Positions 44,984-53,387 of a stretch of 64,000 bases of DNA are shown here, piece by piece. A program made the translations under genes and the position numbers. Numbering within the stretch: position 1 is the first letter of the stretch; every line of letters starts with the position of its first letter. The DNA comes from Eisenbergiella sp963559585 (GTDB taxonomy: Bacteria > Bacillota > Clostridia > Lachnospirales > Lachnospiraceae): assembly GCA_963559585.1 (NCBI GenBank), contig CAUWLJ010000002.1, positions 1 through 64,000 of the forward strand. Reading direction: 5' to 3'. The notes under the pieces were generated by a model. It worked only from the letters and a program-made list of their open reading frames with translations, made no database searches and was not told the DNA's origin.

Positions 44984-45900
44984 ACCTCTCCTCCTTCTGT
45001 GTGAACCCAGTATTTGGAGCATACCAGGTTGATTAATGTAATCAGCAAAACAATAACCAGCAAAAACCAGGCCATTGCACAGGCGTAGCCCATATCGTAA
45101 TGCGTAAACGCCTCCTCATAAATATGGAGATTATAAAAAAGCAGCGAGCCCGCCGGATCCCCTTTCCCGTTCTTGCTCATAACAAGCGCTTCCTGAAATA
45201 CCTGGAAGGCGCCGGTCATGCTGGTGATCAGATCAAAAAAGATGATCGGGGAGATCTGGGGAAGCGTGATCCTGCGAAACTTCTGCATGAAAGAAGCTCC
45301 GTCGATGTCGGCAACCTCATACAATTCCTTTGGCACCGAGTTCATCGACGAAAGATACAGGAGCATGCTGGTTCCCAGCGCCCAGATCCTCATCAATGCA
45401 AGCGAGGGTTTCGTCCACGCCGGGTCAGAGAGCCAGGCAGGCCCTTCTATTCCAACCAGGCGCAGCACCGAGTTGATCAGTCCGCTCTGCGGAGACAGCA
45501 GCAGAATCCACAGCTGATAGACAGCCACACCGGACAGAACGGTAGGCAGATAAAAAAGCATCCTGAATATACCGGTTCCCTTCACCTTCTGATTGAGCAG
45601 GGACGCCAGAAAAATGGCGCAGATGCAGGAAAGCGGAACAGCCAGAATCACATAATAAAGGGTATTCCAAAGGGCTTTCCAGAAAACAGGATCCTTGAAA
45701 AACATTCTTATGTAATTCTCCAGTCCAACAAAATCCATCTGCGACGTGAAGTTATAATTGGTAAATGATGCGTATAACGAAAACAAAAGCGGCCCGCCCG
45801 TCAGACAGACAAAACCAATTATCCAGGGACAGATAAAAAGATAGCCTGAACGGGCTTCTTTCCTCTCCCGTATCGTCATTTTATGTTTCGGGTTCTTCAT
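44980..45900 (-). CDS. CUT1 sugar ABC permease, MalF-like
   Basis: A 306-residue six-helix permease with the UgpA/MalF N-terminus (EARSGYLFICPWIIGF) and EAA loop LYEVADIDGASFMQKFRRIT (about 205-224). The start at 45900 has GGAGG 10 nt upstream; the longer frame is leader. It follows the binding-protein gene by 154 nt, a gap without a terminator, and is coupled to the MalG-like gene by a 4-nt overlap. Confidence 0.92.
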   Translation of the reverse strand: MKNPKHKMTIRERKEARSGYLFICPWIIGFVCLTGGPLLFSLYASFTNYNFTSQMDFVGLENYIRMFFKDPVFWKALWNTLYYVILAVPLSCICAIFLASLLNQKVKGTGIFRMLFYLPTVLSGVAVYQLWILLLSPQSGLINSVLRLVGIEGPAWLSDPAWTKPSLALMRIWALGTSMLLYLSSMNSVPKELYEVADIDGASFMQKFRRITLPQISPIIFFDLITSMTGAFQVFQEALVMSKNGKGDPAGSLLFYNLHIYEEAFTHYDMGYACAMAWFLLVIVLLITLINLVCSKYWVHTEGGEV

Positions 45901-46053
45901 CCCAAGCTTCCCTCCTGTTTTTTTGCAGCACAGCCCATACCGTCTATCCGAAACCTTCCCGCGCACAATGGAAAGGGCGGCATCAGATGAACTCATACCG
46001 CCCTCCCACCCGTCAGTGCAGTTCCAAATCCGGACGCACCAGCGCTTTTTGTT

Positions 46054-47427
46054 TTATTTTGCAGACGTTTCCTGTACCAGGTTTTCTACCTGAAGCTGTG
46101 CCTCATCCAGAGCCTCCTGAACCGTTTTATTTCCAAGGATGATCTCATCCAGATAGGGCAATACCAGATCGGAAGCGCCCGGAGCGGTCAGTCTGTCAAG
46201 CGTCACCACAGTAGAGGGCATGGCCTCCAGAGCAGTCTTGAACACAGGGATTTCCTGCAGAGAAGGATCCTCGCCGGCCTCCTGATTGGCCACTGTATCA
46301 TATACCTGAGAAGCCCAGTAAATCTGTGATTCCTTACTCGTAAGGAATTTTGCAAACTCCCAGGAGCCTTCCACATTCTTGGCACCGTAAGGAATCTCCA
46401 CAGAGAATCCGCCTCCCCAGGAAAAGTGCTCGCCGCCCTCCTTCAGCGCCGGCATCAGAGCCACTCCATAGTTCTTATCAGGCGCATAATCCCGCACCTT
46501 CGTGAATTCAGTAGGGGTATTTACCCACATGGCAACCTTTCCAGCCACAAAGGGATTGGTCATTCCGCTGCCAAATTCCGCAGAGAAATTATCCAGTGTT
46601 CTCTTTCCATAATATTCATAGAAATCCTGATAAATATTCTCAAACAGCTCCACTTTTTCAGGAGTGTTCACGTATACGTTCCCTTCTGCATCAGTGTAAT
46701 CCTTTCCATCCGCACTGAAGGCCCACGCATTCCACTCCAGTGTACCGGGGAAGAAGCCAAGGCGTTCATAGCTGCCATCCTCATTCTGAATGTCCAGCTT
46801 TCTGGCATATTCCACCAGCTCGTCCCAGGTCTGCGGAGGGGTTTCCGGATCCAGGCCTGCTTCTGCAAAAGCATCCTTATCGTAGTAAAGGATACGTGTA
46901 TCCGTCACATACGGAAGGCCGTAAATACCACCGTCATATTTCATCGCCTCTACCAGCTGGGGATAGAACTGATCCATGAAGCCTTCCCCTTCCGCTTCCA
47001 CAAATTCTGTCAATTCCGTCGCCTGCTTCGCTTGTGCACGGTGGGTCACTGTGCGGATATCCTGTATGATAATATCCGGCGGATCTCCGGCCGCTGTTGC
47101 CGCCAGCGCCTTGGTCCACACATCTCCCCAGGGATAATTCACATGAACCACTTCATACTTATCCTGAGAAGCATTAAAATCACTGCAAAGCTTTTCAATC
47201 ACAGGACCGTACTGCTCATCTCCCCACCAGTCCCACAGCTCCAGCTGAATTCTCTCTCCGCCGTCCGCCGTATCCGAAGCCGCGCTTTCCTGCGCAGCCT
47301 CTGCGGCAGGCTCTGACGCCTCACTCTCTGCAGGAGCCGCCTCTTCCCCGGGCGTCTTCCCGCATCCGGCCAAAAGACCTGTCCCAAGCATAGCCGCCAC
47401 GAACAAACTCAAAGCCTTCTTTTTCAT
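46054..47427 (-). CDS. extracellular sugar-binding lipoprotein
   Basis: A 457-residue solute-binding protein. The signal peptide ends in lipobox LLAGC (C about 22), followed by an Ala/Glu-rich linker (EAAPAESEASEPAAEAAQES) and the CUT1 binding domain (LELWDWWGDEQYGPVIEKL, YPWGDVWTKALAATAAGDPPDI). Trp-rich segments (WGDEQYG, FSWGGGFS) suit an oligosaccharide ligand. The start at 47427 follows GGAGGAAAGG. It is first in the glycan operon, with a palindromic operator 91 nt upstream. Confidence 0.93.
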   Translation of the reverse strand: MKKKALSLFVAAMLGTGLLAGCGKTPGEEAAPAESEASEPAAEAAQESAASDTADGGERIQLELWDWWGDEQYGPVIEKLCSDFNASQDKYEVVHVNYPWGDVWTKALAATAAGDPPDIIIQDIRTVTHRAQAKQATELTEFVEAEGEGFMDQFYPQLVEAMKYDGGIYGLPYVTDTRILYYDKDAFAEAGLDPETPPQTWDELVEYARKLDIQNEDGSYERLGFFPGTLEWNAWAFSADGKDYTDAEGNVYVNTPEKVELFENIYQDFYEYYGKRTLDNFSAEFGSGMTNPFVAGKVAMWVNTPTEFTKVRDYAPDKNYGVALMPALKEGGEHFSWGGGFSVEIPYGAKNVEGSWEFAKFLTSKESQIYWASQVYDTVANQEAGEDPSLQEIPVFKTALEAMPSTVVTLDRLTAPGASDLVLPYLDEIILGNKTVQEALDEAQLQVENLVQETSAK

Positions 47428-47517
47428 AGTCCTTTCCTCCAATCTCTCTCAGAAGTCTTCCTTCTTTTGTTTCTGTAATTCACATACTACACTTTTATGC
47501 GGTGTGTGTCAACGCAT

Positions 47518-47540
47518 ATTATTAAATAAAGTTTAATATA
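47518..47540. promoter_or_regulatory. probable ROK operator 2
   Basis: ATTATTAAA-TAAAG-TTTAATATA repeats the half-site ATTATTAAA and 5-nt spacer of operator 1, with two mismatches in the right arm. It lies upstream of the binding-protein gene, in an AT-rich 280-nt stretch that also has further TTTAAT words at 47600-47660. Confidence 0.65.
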
Positions 47541-47723
47541 TTACAAATTCGTTATAATGCACAGTTTTGGCATATATATTTTGTATCCATTCAATAAACA
47601 TCTTTTTATTTTATATATAATTTAATATAAACCATATTCTTTTCATATTTAATTTAATTTGCGCCTATTATTTAACCGCTTTCAAACACGCTCTGACATT
47701 ATTTTGGTTTTGAGGCGTTTTCT

Positions 47724-49226
47724 TTATGCAGACGTTCCCTTTAACGTCGATGGAGCGGAAGGATCCACACGATTCTTCCGCTCCATCGGAGAGCTTTCCA
47801 TATTCACATTTTCATCCTTATTCAGGAGCATGATCGACAGAACGGCGAAAAAGCACGAATGCGCTTCTTCCGTCCTCACGGCTGTTTGCAATGCTTCGGC
47901 ATAAACAGCTCTGCTCCCCCCTCTCCGGTAAAACCAAATCGACATCCCCGCAGCAATACACCACCCAATCGGCCAGGAGCACCAGATTCCCGCATACCCC
48001 AGTTTTCCCGCCAGTATCACAGCCAGCGCCACCCGCAGAAGCAGATCGGTGAAGGCAGCCGCCATAAATTCTCCCATCCGCTCTGCTCCCCGAAGAATCC
48101 CGTCTGTCACCAGCTTCACCGATACCACAAAGTAAAAGGGCGGTATCATCCTTAAAAACAGCACTCCGGAGGTCAGCGCAGCCTCGGAGGGCGCGTCCAT
48201 AAAAAGCCGGATCAAAAAGCCGCTGGCCGCAGTGTACAGAAGCACGATGGGCACGCACAAAAGCCAGACCATTTTCACCCCGGCGCGGAAGCCCTCCCTC
48301 ACACGGCCGGGAAGGCCTGCCCCCAGGTTCTGGGCCGTATAGTTGGACAGTCCGTTCCCCAGGGTGGTAAAGGAGGTGATCACCAGATTATTCAGCTTTA
48401 CCGCCGCAGAATACCCGGCCATGACGCCTGGCCCGAATCGGTTGATCTGCCCCTGTATCACCATGTTTCCAACGGAAATAAAGCTCTGCTGAAGGGTGGT
48501 GGGTACGGCGATCATGGCCATCTTTTTCAGCAGACGCCAGGAAAAAAGCGCCGGTTTTTCTTCCGTTCTGATCCCGGCAAGCCGCCTGATCACCACTGCC
48601 ATAGCCAGGATGCAGCTGATTCCCTGGCAGAGGAAGGTCGCCCAGGCCACTCCGGCCACTCCCATATGGAATGCGGCAACAAAGAGCACATCGACAAAAA
48701 TATTGGCGGTGGAGGAAGCGGCAAGGAACAGAAAAGGCGTCCTGGAATCCCCCAGAGCGGAGAAAATACCAGTTGCAATATTATAGAAGAAAAGGAAGGG
48801 CAGCCCCCAGATATAAACATCCAGATACAGTCTGGAGGCCTCCATCAGCTCTTCCGGGGTTCGGATCAGCTCCAGAAGGCTGGTGCTGCCCGCAAGGCCG
48901 GCCACGCAGAGCATGAGACAGAGTATCCCGCTGGAGCCCATGGCCGTATACACCGCCGTTTTCATCCTTCCGTATTCTTTTGCCCCGAAAAGCTGAGAAA
49001 CCACCACAGAGCAGCCCATATTGCAGCCAAAAGCAAAGGCCAGAAAGATCATGGTGATGCCGTAGCTGTTCCCCACCGCAGCAAGAGCATCCTCTCCGAT
49101 AAATTTTCCCGCCACAAAGCTGTCCGCTATGTTGTAAAGCTGCTGGAAAATGATGCTTCCAAACAGCGGCAGGCAGAAGCTCCACAGGACTTTTTGAGGA
49201 TTTCCCGTCGTCAGATCCTTGTTCAT
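47724..49226 (-). CDS. MATE-family efflux transporter
   Basis: A 500-residue, twelve-helix multidrug/toxin extrusion protein of the DinF/NorM-like clostridial group. FCLPLFGSIIFQQLYNIADSF near the start and GDSRTPFLFLAASSTANIF (about 165-183) are typical. It exports organic cations or toxic compounds using Na+ or H+ gradients. The start at 49226 follows GGAGGAAG; the upstream frame is leader. The C-terminal ~50 residues (SCFFAVLSIMLLNKDENV...) are atypical, include an extra hydrophobic stretch, and contain a long perfect inverted repeat in the DNA. It is divergent from a LysR gene, its possible regulator. Confidence 0.9.
   Translation of the reverse strand: MNKDLTTGNPQKVLWSFCLPLFGSIIFQQLYNIADSFVAGKFIGEDALAAVGNSYGITMIFLAFAFGCNMGCSVVVSQLFGAKEYGRMKTAVYTAMGSSGILCLMLCVAGLAGSTSLLELIRTPEELMEASRLYLDVYIWGLPFLFFYNIATGIFSALGDSRTPFLFLAASSTANIFVDVLFVAAFHMGVAGVAWATFLCQGISCILAMAVVIRRLAGIRTEEKPALFSWRLLKKMAMIAVPTTLQQSFISVGNMVIQGQINRFGPGVMAGYSAAVKLNNLVITSFTTLGNGLSNYTAQNLGAGLPGRVREGFRAGVKMVWLLCVPIVLLYTAASGFLIRLFMDAPSEAALTSGVLFLRMIPPFYFVVSVKLVTDGILRGAERMGEFMAAAFTDLLLRVALAVILAGKLGYAGIWCSWPIGWCIAAGMSIWFYRRGGSRAVYAEALQTAVRTEEAHSCFFAVLSIMLLNKDENVNMESSPMERKNRVDPSAPSTLKGTSA
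47748..47788. repeat. 14-bp perfect inverted repeat inside the MATE 3' end
   Basis: CGATGGAGCGGAAG and CTTCCGCTCCATCG pair perfectly around 13 nt. The repeat lies within the last codons of the MATE gene. It lacks a following T-run on the minus strand, so it may be a repetitive palindrome that entered the end of the gene, or a terminator-like fold without the tract. Confidence 0.6.
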
Positions 49227-49506
49227 ATCTTCCTCCTTGATTTTGCATTTTTGCATTTGCATTTTATCTGTCCGGTGGATTATAATGCGGTTGTGTACAT
49301 ATGTAAAATGTAGTTTTTGAAAGTCAGATATATGTTTTTCATATATCTTCCCGTTTCCTGTCAGCAAAAAACGGCAGGCCGGAGCAGGCGTAAAACGGCA
49401 TAGTCCATCGTCCGTCCTCAGAAATGGAGGATGGTGATGGCGGAAGAAGCATTACATTCCTGTTTTTCTTCCGCCCCGCCGATTACGCTCCGGAATGGAG
49501 ATTGTC

Positions 49507-50418
49507 ATGAATATCAGCTATGACCACTACAGGGTTTTCTATTATGCGGCGCGGTACGGCAGCTTTACCGCTGCGGCGGAGGCTTTGATGAACAATCAGC
49601 CCAATATTACGCGGATGGTGAAGAAACTGGAGGGGGAGCTGGGCTGCGCTCTTTTCATCCGGCAGCGGCACGGGATCCGTCTGACCGCGGAGGGAGAGCG
49701 TTTGTATGTCCATGTATCGGCGGCCTTCGAGCATCTCCTTGCCGCCGAGGAGGAGCTTGCCGGGGACCGGAGGCTGGAACGGGGAATGGTTACGGTGGCC
49801 TCCAGCGGGATCGCACTCCGTCTCGTCCTCCTTCCGGCGCTCCGGATTTTCCGCAGGGAGTATCCGGGGATCCGGGTGAGGATCCTGAACCATTCCTCGC
49901 CCCAGGCCATCACGGCCCTGAAAAACCGTCAGGCGGAGCTTGCCGTTCTTACGGAGCCCTTCACCCCGCCCTCCGGCTTTCTTTCCCGCACCCTGCGCCG
50001 CTTTCAGGAAACTGCCGTGTGCAGCGCCTCCTTTCCGTTTTCCTTCGACGGCCCTGCCCCGCTGGAAAAGCTGGCGTCCTGCCCGCTGATCGGGCTGCAT
50101 GAGCAGACGGCGTCCTTCTCCTTTTATTCCGGCTTCTTCCGCCAGAACGGCCTGGCCTTTGCCCCGGATATAGAAGTCTCCACCACCGATCAGATCCTGC
50201 CTATCGTGGAAAGCGGACTGGGGATCGGCTTCGTCCCCGTGGATTTCCTGAAAAGGGAGAAGGACGGCCGCTTTCGGGTCGCAGCCTCCGTCCCGCCTGT
50301 ACCTGAGCGGCATATCTGTCTCCTGAAGCCCGGCGGGGCGCTTTCCGGCCCGGCGGCCCGCCGGCTGGAGCAGACGCTTTTGGCATACGCAGACGGCGGG
50401 GAAGAGCTGTCACAATAA
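49507..50418 (+). CDS. LysR-family transcriptional regulator
   Basis: A 303-residue regulator with an N-terminal winged helix (AARYGSFTAAAEALMNNQPNITRMVKKLE region, about 13-41, typical LysR spacing) and a C-terminal effector domain (VTVASSGIALRLVLLPALR; SGLGIGFVPVDFL). The start at 49507 is chosen because ATGGAG at 49495 is its ribosome site within a family B-like leader. It is divergent from the MATE gene (280-nt gap) and may control it. A repeat family A copy begins three nucleotides after its stop. Confidence 0.92.
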   Translation: MNISYDHYRVFYYAARYGSFTAAAEALMNNQPNITRMVKKLEGELGCALFIRQRHGIRLTAEGERLYVHVSAAFEHLLAAEEELAGDRRLERGMVTVASSGIALRLVLLPALRIFRREYPGIRVRILNHSSPQAITALKNRQAELAVLTEPFTPPSGFLSRTLRRFQETAVCSASFPFSFDGPAPLEKLASCPLIGLHEQTASFSFYSGFFRQNGLAFAPDIEVSTTDQILPIVESGLGIGFVPVDFLKREKDGRFRVAASVPPVPERHICLLKPGGALSGPAARRLEQTLLAYADGGEELSQ

Positions 50419-50420
50419 CC

Positions 50421-50566
50421 TGTCACTGCTCACTGGCTTGCCAGTGAACAGTGACTTTCGCGGGCCTATTGAAGGTTTTAGCTTCGCGGGAAGAGGCCCG
50501 CTCACTCCTGAATCACCTTCCCACGCCTCAAACGCCTGCCGTTTAAGGCTGCTGCAAACAGTAACA
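50421..50566 (+). repeat. repeat family A, full copy 3
   Basis: Helix 1 GTCACTGCTCACTGG with CCAGTGAACAGTGAC, helix 2 CGGGCCT with AGGCCCG, helix 3 GCCTCAAACG with CGTTTAAGGC. Compared with copy 2 the helix 1 ends change from GTTACTG/CAGTAAC to GTCACTG/CAGTGAC, a compensatory change on both arms. The inner helix of arm 2 has decayed here. Confidence 0.88.
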
Positions 50567-50599
50567 AGCCTTCTCTCCCTCTAAGTTCCCCAAAAAGAA

Positions 50600-50628
50600 T
50601 CGACAGCCGCAGGATCGTGCATTATAAT
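50600..50628 (+). promoter_or_regulatory. promoter of the EFR1 remnant
   Basis: TCGACA and TATAAT (50623-50628) are spaced 17 nt. The -10 box is perfect. It lies 48 nt before the truncated ferrodoxin start codon, so a broken gene has kept its promoter. Confidence 0.65.
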
Positions 50629-50676
50629 AGGCAGTGAAAATCACAAAAACGTTTCAAACTCAATATGGAGGCGGCA

Positions 50677-50784
50677 ATGATCTTATATTATACAGGAACC
50701 GGAAACAGCGCCTTTGCGGCACAAAGGCTTGGAAAGCTTCTTGAGGATGAGGTATTGAATCTGTTCGGGCGGATCCGGAGTTAA
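50677..50784 (+). pseudogene. EFR1-family ferrodoxin N-terminal fragment
   Basis: Thirty-five codons from ATG 50677 (ATGGAGG 5 nt upstream) read MILYYTGTGNSAFAAQRLGK and continue to a stop at 50784. This is the start of the flavodoxin-like half of EFR1 ferrodoxins, with the phosphate-binding loop TGTGNSAF; the rest of the flavodoxin domain and the whole 4Fe-4S domain are missing. The frame ends in unrelated sequence (GRIRS), indicating a deletion. It is too short for a standard gene caller but recognisable. Confidence 0.75.
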
Positions 50785-50843
50785 TGTTCACCGGCAGGCC
50801 GGCAGACAGTATAGCTCCGGCCTCTGATCGTTGGATAAGTTTC

Positions 50844-50871
50844 TTGAAAAATCCGCAGGATACGCTATAAT
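50844..50871 (+). promoter_or_regulatory. likely promoter of the second CUT1 operon
   Basis: TTGAAA (50844-50849) and TATAAT (50866-50871) are spaced 16 nt, about 165 nt before the ATPase start. The following leader is AT-rich (TATATATAATTATATATC), then GC-rich, with no gene. Confidence 0.7.
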
Positions 50872-51035
50872 CAGTTTAAGTCCGTACTTATATATAATTA
50901 TATATCAAAAGGATGGGCGGGCGCTGCACGCTCAATATCCGCGCTCTGCCCACGGCAGGCGCAGGGAGGGAAAGGAATTCCTGTTTACCGTTTTGACAGC
51001 AAGCAGGAACCGAACGGAAAGGGAACGAAAGCATT

Positions 51036-52157
51036 ATGAAAATCCAATTACAGAATCTCACCAAAAAATTCCCCTGCCGGGGCCGGAAATCCGCGGGGGA
51101 GGTGACGGCGGTGGATCATCTCACCTTTGAGATCCCCGACGGGAAGCTGATCGGCCTGCTGGGGCCCTCCGGCTGCGGCAAGAGCACCACGCTGAATCTG
51201 ATCTGCGGGCTGGAAAAGCCAACGGAAGGGAAGATCTTTTTCGGGGAAAAGGATGTAACCGAACTTGCCCCGGAGCACAGGGGAGTGGGCATGGTATTCC
51301 AGAACTATGCGCTCTACCCCCATCTGTCCGTACTGCAGAACATCCTGTTCCCTCTGGAAAACCTCCGGGGAAAGGATAAGCTTTCCAAAGAGGAAATGAA
51401 CCGCAGGGCCATGGAAGCCGCCCGTCTGGTTCAGATCCAGGAGCTTTTGGAGCGCAGGCCCGGCGAGCTTTCCGGCGGCCAGCAGCAGCGGGTGGCAATC
51501 GCCCGCGCCCTGGTGAAAACGCCGGATGTGCTCCTGTTAGACGAGCCTCTGTCCAACCTGGACGCCCGTCTCAGGCTTCAGACCCGCGAGGAGATCCGCA
51601 AGATCCAGCGTGCCACGCAGATCACCACCATTTTCGTCACCCATGACCAGGACGAGGCCATGAGCATCTCCGACCTGATCGTAGTGATGAAGGACGGCGT
51701 GGTGCAGCAGACGGGAAAGCCCCAGGAGGTTTATGACGATCCGGTGAACCTGTTCGCAGCCAGGTTCCTGGGGACGCCGCCCATCAACCTGTTTAAGGGC
51801 AGGGTGGCTGGGGGACGCCTGTTCCTGGGCGAGGATGATGTGCTTGAGGCGGACGGTATAACCGATCAGGAAGTAACCGTGGGCATCCGCCCGGAGGGCT
51901 TCCTGCCCTGTGAGGACGGCCCGCTTCACTGCGCCTTCCAGGGCGTGGAGGTGATGGGGCGCGACGTTACCATCCTTTCCGGCCACCCCGCCTGTTCCCA
52001 GAACGCCATCCGTTCCATTGTGGCCGCAGAACAGAGCGCAGACGCCTCTGCCGCTTCCGTTCGTTTTGCCTTAAAGCCCGGTAAGGTCTTTCTTTTTGAT
52101 AAACATACAGGAGAACGGATCTCCATTTCCGCCGGAAGGAGCGCAGTCCGCTCCTGA
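51036..52157 (+). CDS. UgpC/MsmK-type sugar ABC ATPase
   Basis: A 373-residue cytoplasmic ATPase of CUT1 importers. Walker A GPSGCGKST (about 43-51), Q-loop VFQNYALYPH, signature LSGGQQQR (about 147), Walker B VLLLDEPLSNLD and H-loop VTHDQ are intact, followed by a TOBE regulatory domain (about 245-373). It begins an operon with two permeases and a binding protein. Since the glycan operon at 44-47 kb has no ATPase, this subunit could also serve it, as MsmK does in streptococci. The ribosome site is weak (AAAGGGAACG, 12 nt away). Confidence 0.93.
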   Translation: MKIQLQNLTKKFPCRGRKSAGEVTAVDHLTFEIPDGKLIGLLGPSGCGKSTTLNLICGLEKPTEGKIFFGEKDVTELAPEHRGVGMVFQNYALYPHLSVLQNILFPLENLRGKDKLSKEEMNRRAMEAARLVQIQELLERRPGELSGGQQQRVAIARALVKTPDVLLLDEPLSNLDARLRLQTREEIRKIQRATQITTIFVTHDQDEAMSISDLIVVMKDGVVQQTGKPQEVYDDPVNLFAARFLGTPPINLFKGRVAGGRLFLGEDDVLEADGITDQEVTVGIRPEGFLPCEDGPLHCAFQGVEVMGRDVTILSGHPACSQNAIRSIVAAEQSADASAASVRFALKPGKVFLFDKHTGERISISAGRSAVRS

Positions 52158-52360
52158 AGTGTGTTGAAACATTCATTCCCGTCAACCGCAAAACCGCCGG
52201 ACCGGCCCTCACGCCTGTCTGCATACAGAATAAGGCGCAGCGGCGGCAAAATACCGGGTGCATTCCGCACCCGCTCTCCGCTTTGCCGCTTACGCCCCAA
52301 AAATGGAGAACAGTGACGGCAGTGCTGCCACGCCGCTCACGCTCCTGAATGGAGATTGTC
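52158..52360 (+). other. structured leader before the MalF-like gene, ending in a family B-like site
   Basis: A long imperfect stem is visible between about 52212 (GGCGCAGCGGC) and 52295 (GCCGCTTACGCC), enclosing GGGTGC/GCACCC. The leader ends CGCTCCTGAATGGAGATTGTC before the ATG, nearly the same as before LysR (49485-49506) and the MalG-like gene (53470-53491). No gene is present. Confidence 0.55.
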
Positions 52361-53254
52361 ATGAAAAAAAACAACATGAAGGCATGGCTCTACCTGCTGC
52401 CTGCCATCCTTTTTCTGGGAGCATTCCTGATCTATCCGCTGATTGATGTTTTCATCTATTCCTTTGAGGAGGGCTACAACTTCGCCTCACAGGAAAGCTT
52501 CGGAACAGGGCTCTACAACTATTCCTACGTGCTGCATGACCCCTATTTCCTGCAGGCTCTGAAAAATACCTTCCTTCTGGTCATCATCACCGTCCCTGTG
52601 TCCACAGGGCTCTCCCTCCTGATCTCCCTGGGGCTAAGCTCCATCCGGGCGTTAAAGGAGCTTTTTCAGACCGTTTATTTCCTGCCCTATGTGACCAATA
52701 CGCTGGCGGTCGGCCTGGTTTTCATGATCCTGTTTAAAAAGACGGCCTACACCGACGGGCTTGTGAACCTGCTGATCAACTGGTTCGGCGGCCCCTCCGT
52801 TGACTTCATCGACGGCCCCTACTGGGCCAAGCTGCTGGTTCTGTGCCTGTACACCATATGGGTGGTCATGCCCTTCAAGATCCTGATCCTCACAAGCGCC
52901 CTGGCCTCCGTAAACCCGGTATATTATAAGGCCGCCCAGGTGGACGGCACGCCGAAGCTGCGCGTATTTGTGAAAATCACCCTGCCCATGATCTCCCCCA
53001 TGCTTTTTTACCTGATCATCACAGGTTTTATCGGCGCCTTCAAGGCCTACAGCGACGCGGTGGCCCTCTTTGGCACCGACCTAAACGCGGCTGGCATGAA
53101 CACCATCGTGGGCTATGTGTACGACATGCTCTACGGCGACAGCGGCGGCTACCCCTCCTACGCCTCGGCGGCGGCCATCCTGCTTTTTGCCATCGTCCTC
53201 ACCATCACCTGCATCAACCTCCTGGTCAGCAGGAAGCATGTACACTACACATAA
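52361..53254 (+). CDS. CUT1 sugar ABC permease, MalF-like
   Basis: A 297-residue six-helix permease beginning MKKNNMKAWLYLLPAILF. The EAA loop is VYYKAAQVDGTPKLRVFVKI (about 189-208). The start at 52361 is preferred because the ATG at 52349 lies in its ribosome site (ATGGAG). It is separated from the ATPase by a 203-nt structured leader and from the MalG-like gene by a full family B repeat. Confidence 0.92.
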   Translation: MKKNNMKAWLYLLPAILFLGAFLIYPLIDVFIYSFEEGYNFASQESFGTGLYNYSYVLHDPYFLQALKNTFLLVIITVPVSTGLSLLISLGLSSIRALKELFQTVYFLPYVTNTLAVGLVFMILFKKTAYTDGLVNLLINWFGGPSVDFIDGPYWAKLLVLCLYTIWVVMPFKILILTSALASVNPVYYKAAQVDGTPKLRVFVKITLPMISPMLFYLIITGFIGAFKAYSDAVALFGTDLNAAGMNTIVGYVYDMLYGDSGGYPSYASAAAILLFAIVLTITCINLLVSRKHVHYT

Positions 53255-53387
53255 CCCCGGTAAGCCAAAACTCTGCGGCAGACAGCAATTCTACGGCCTG
53301 CCGCGCTGCTGAGCAGCGGGGTATCTGCCCCTCGCGGCAGACATCAAAGCTCCGCTCAGGCATGACTGCCTGGCCCTTTGCTCACAC

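Noticed and set aside
52349..52360. ATG at 52349 (and likewise 49495, 4613) as start codons
   Set aside because: Each lies inside the ATGGAG ribosome site of a better-spaced ATG 12 nt later.
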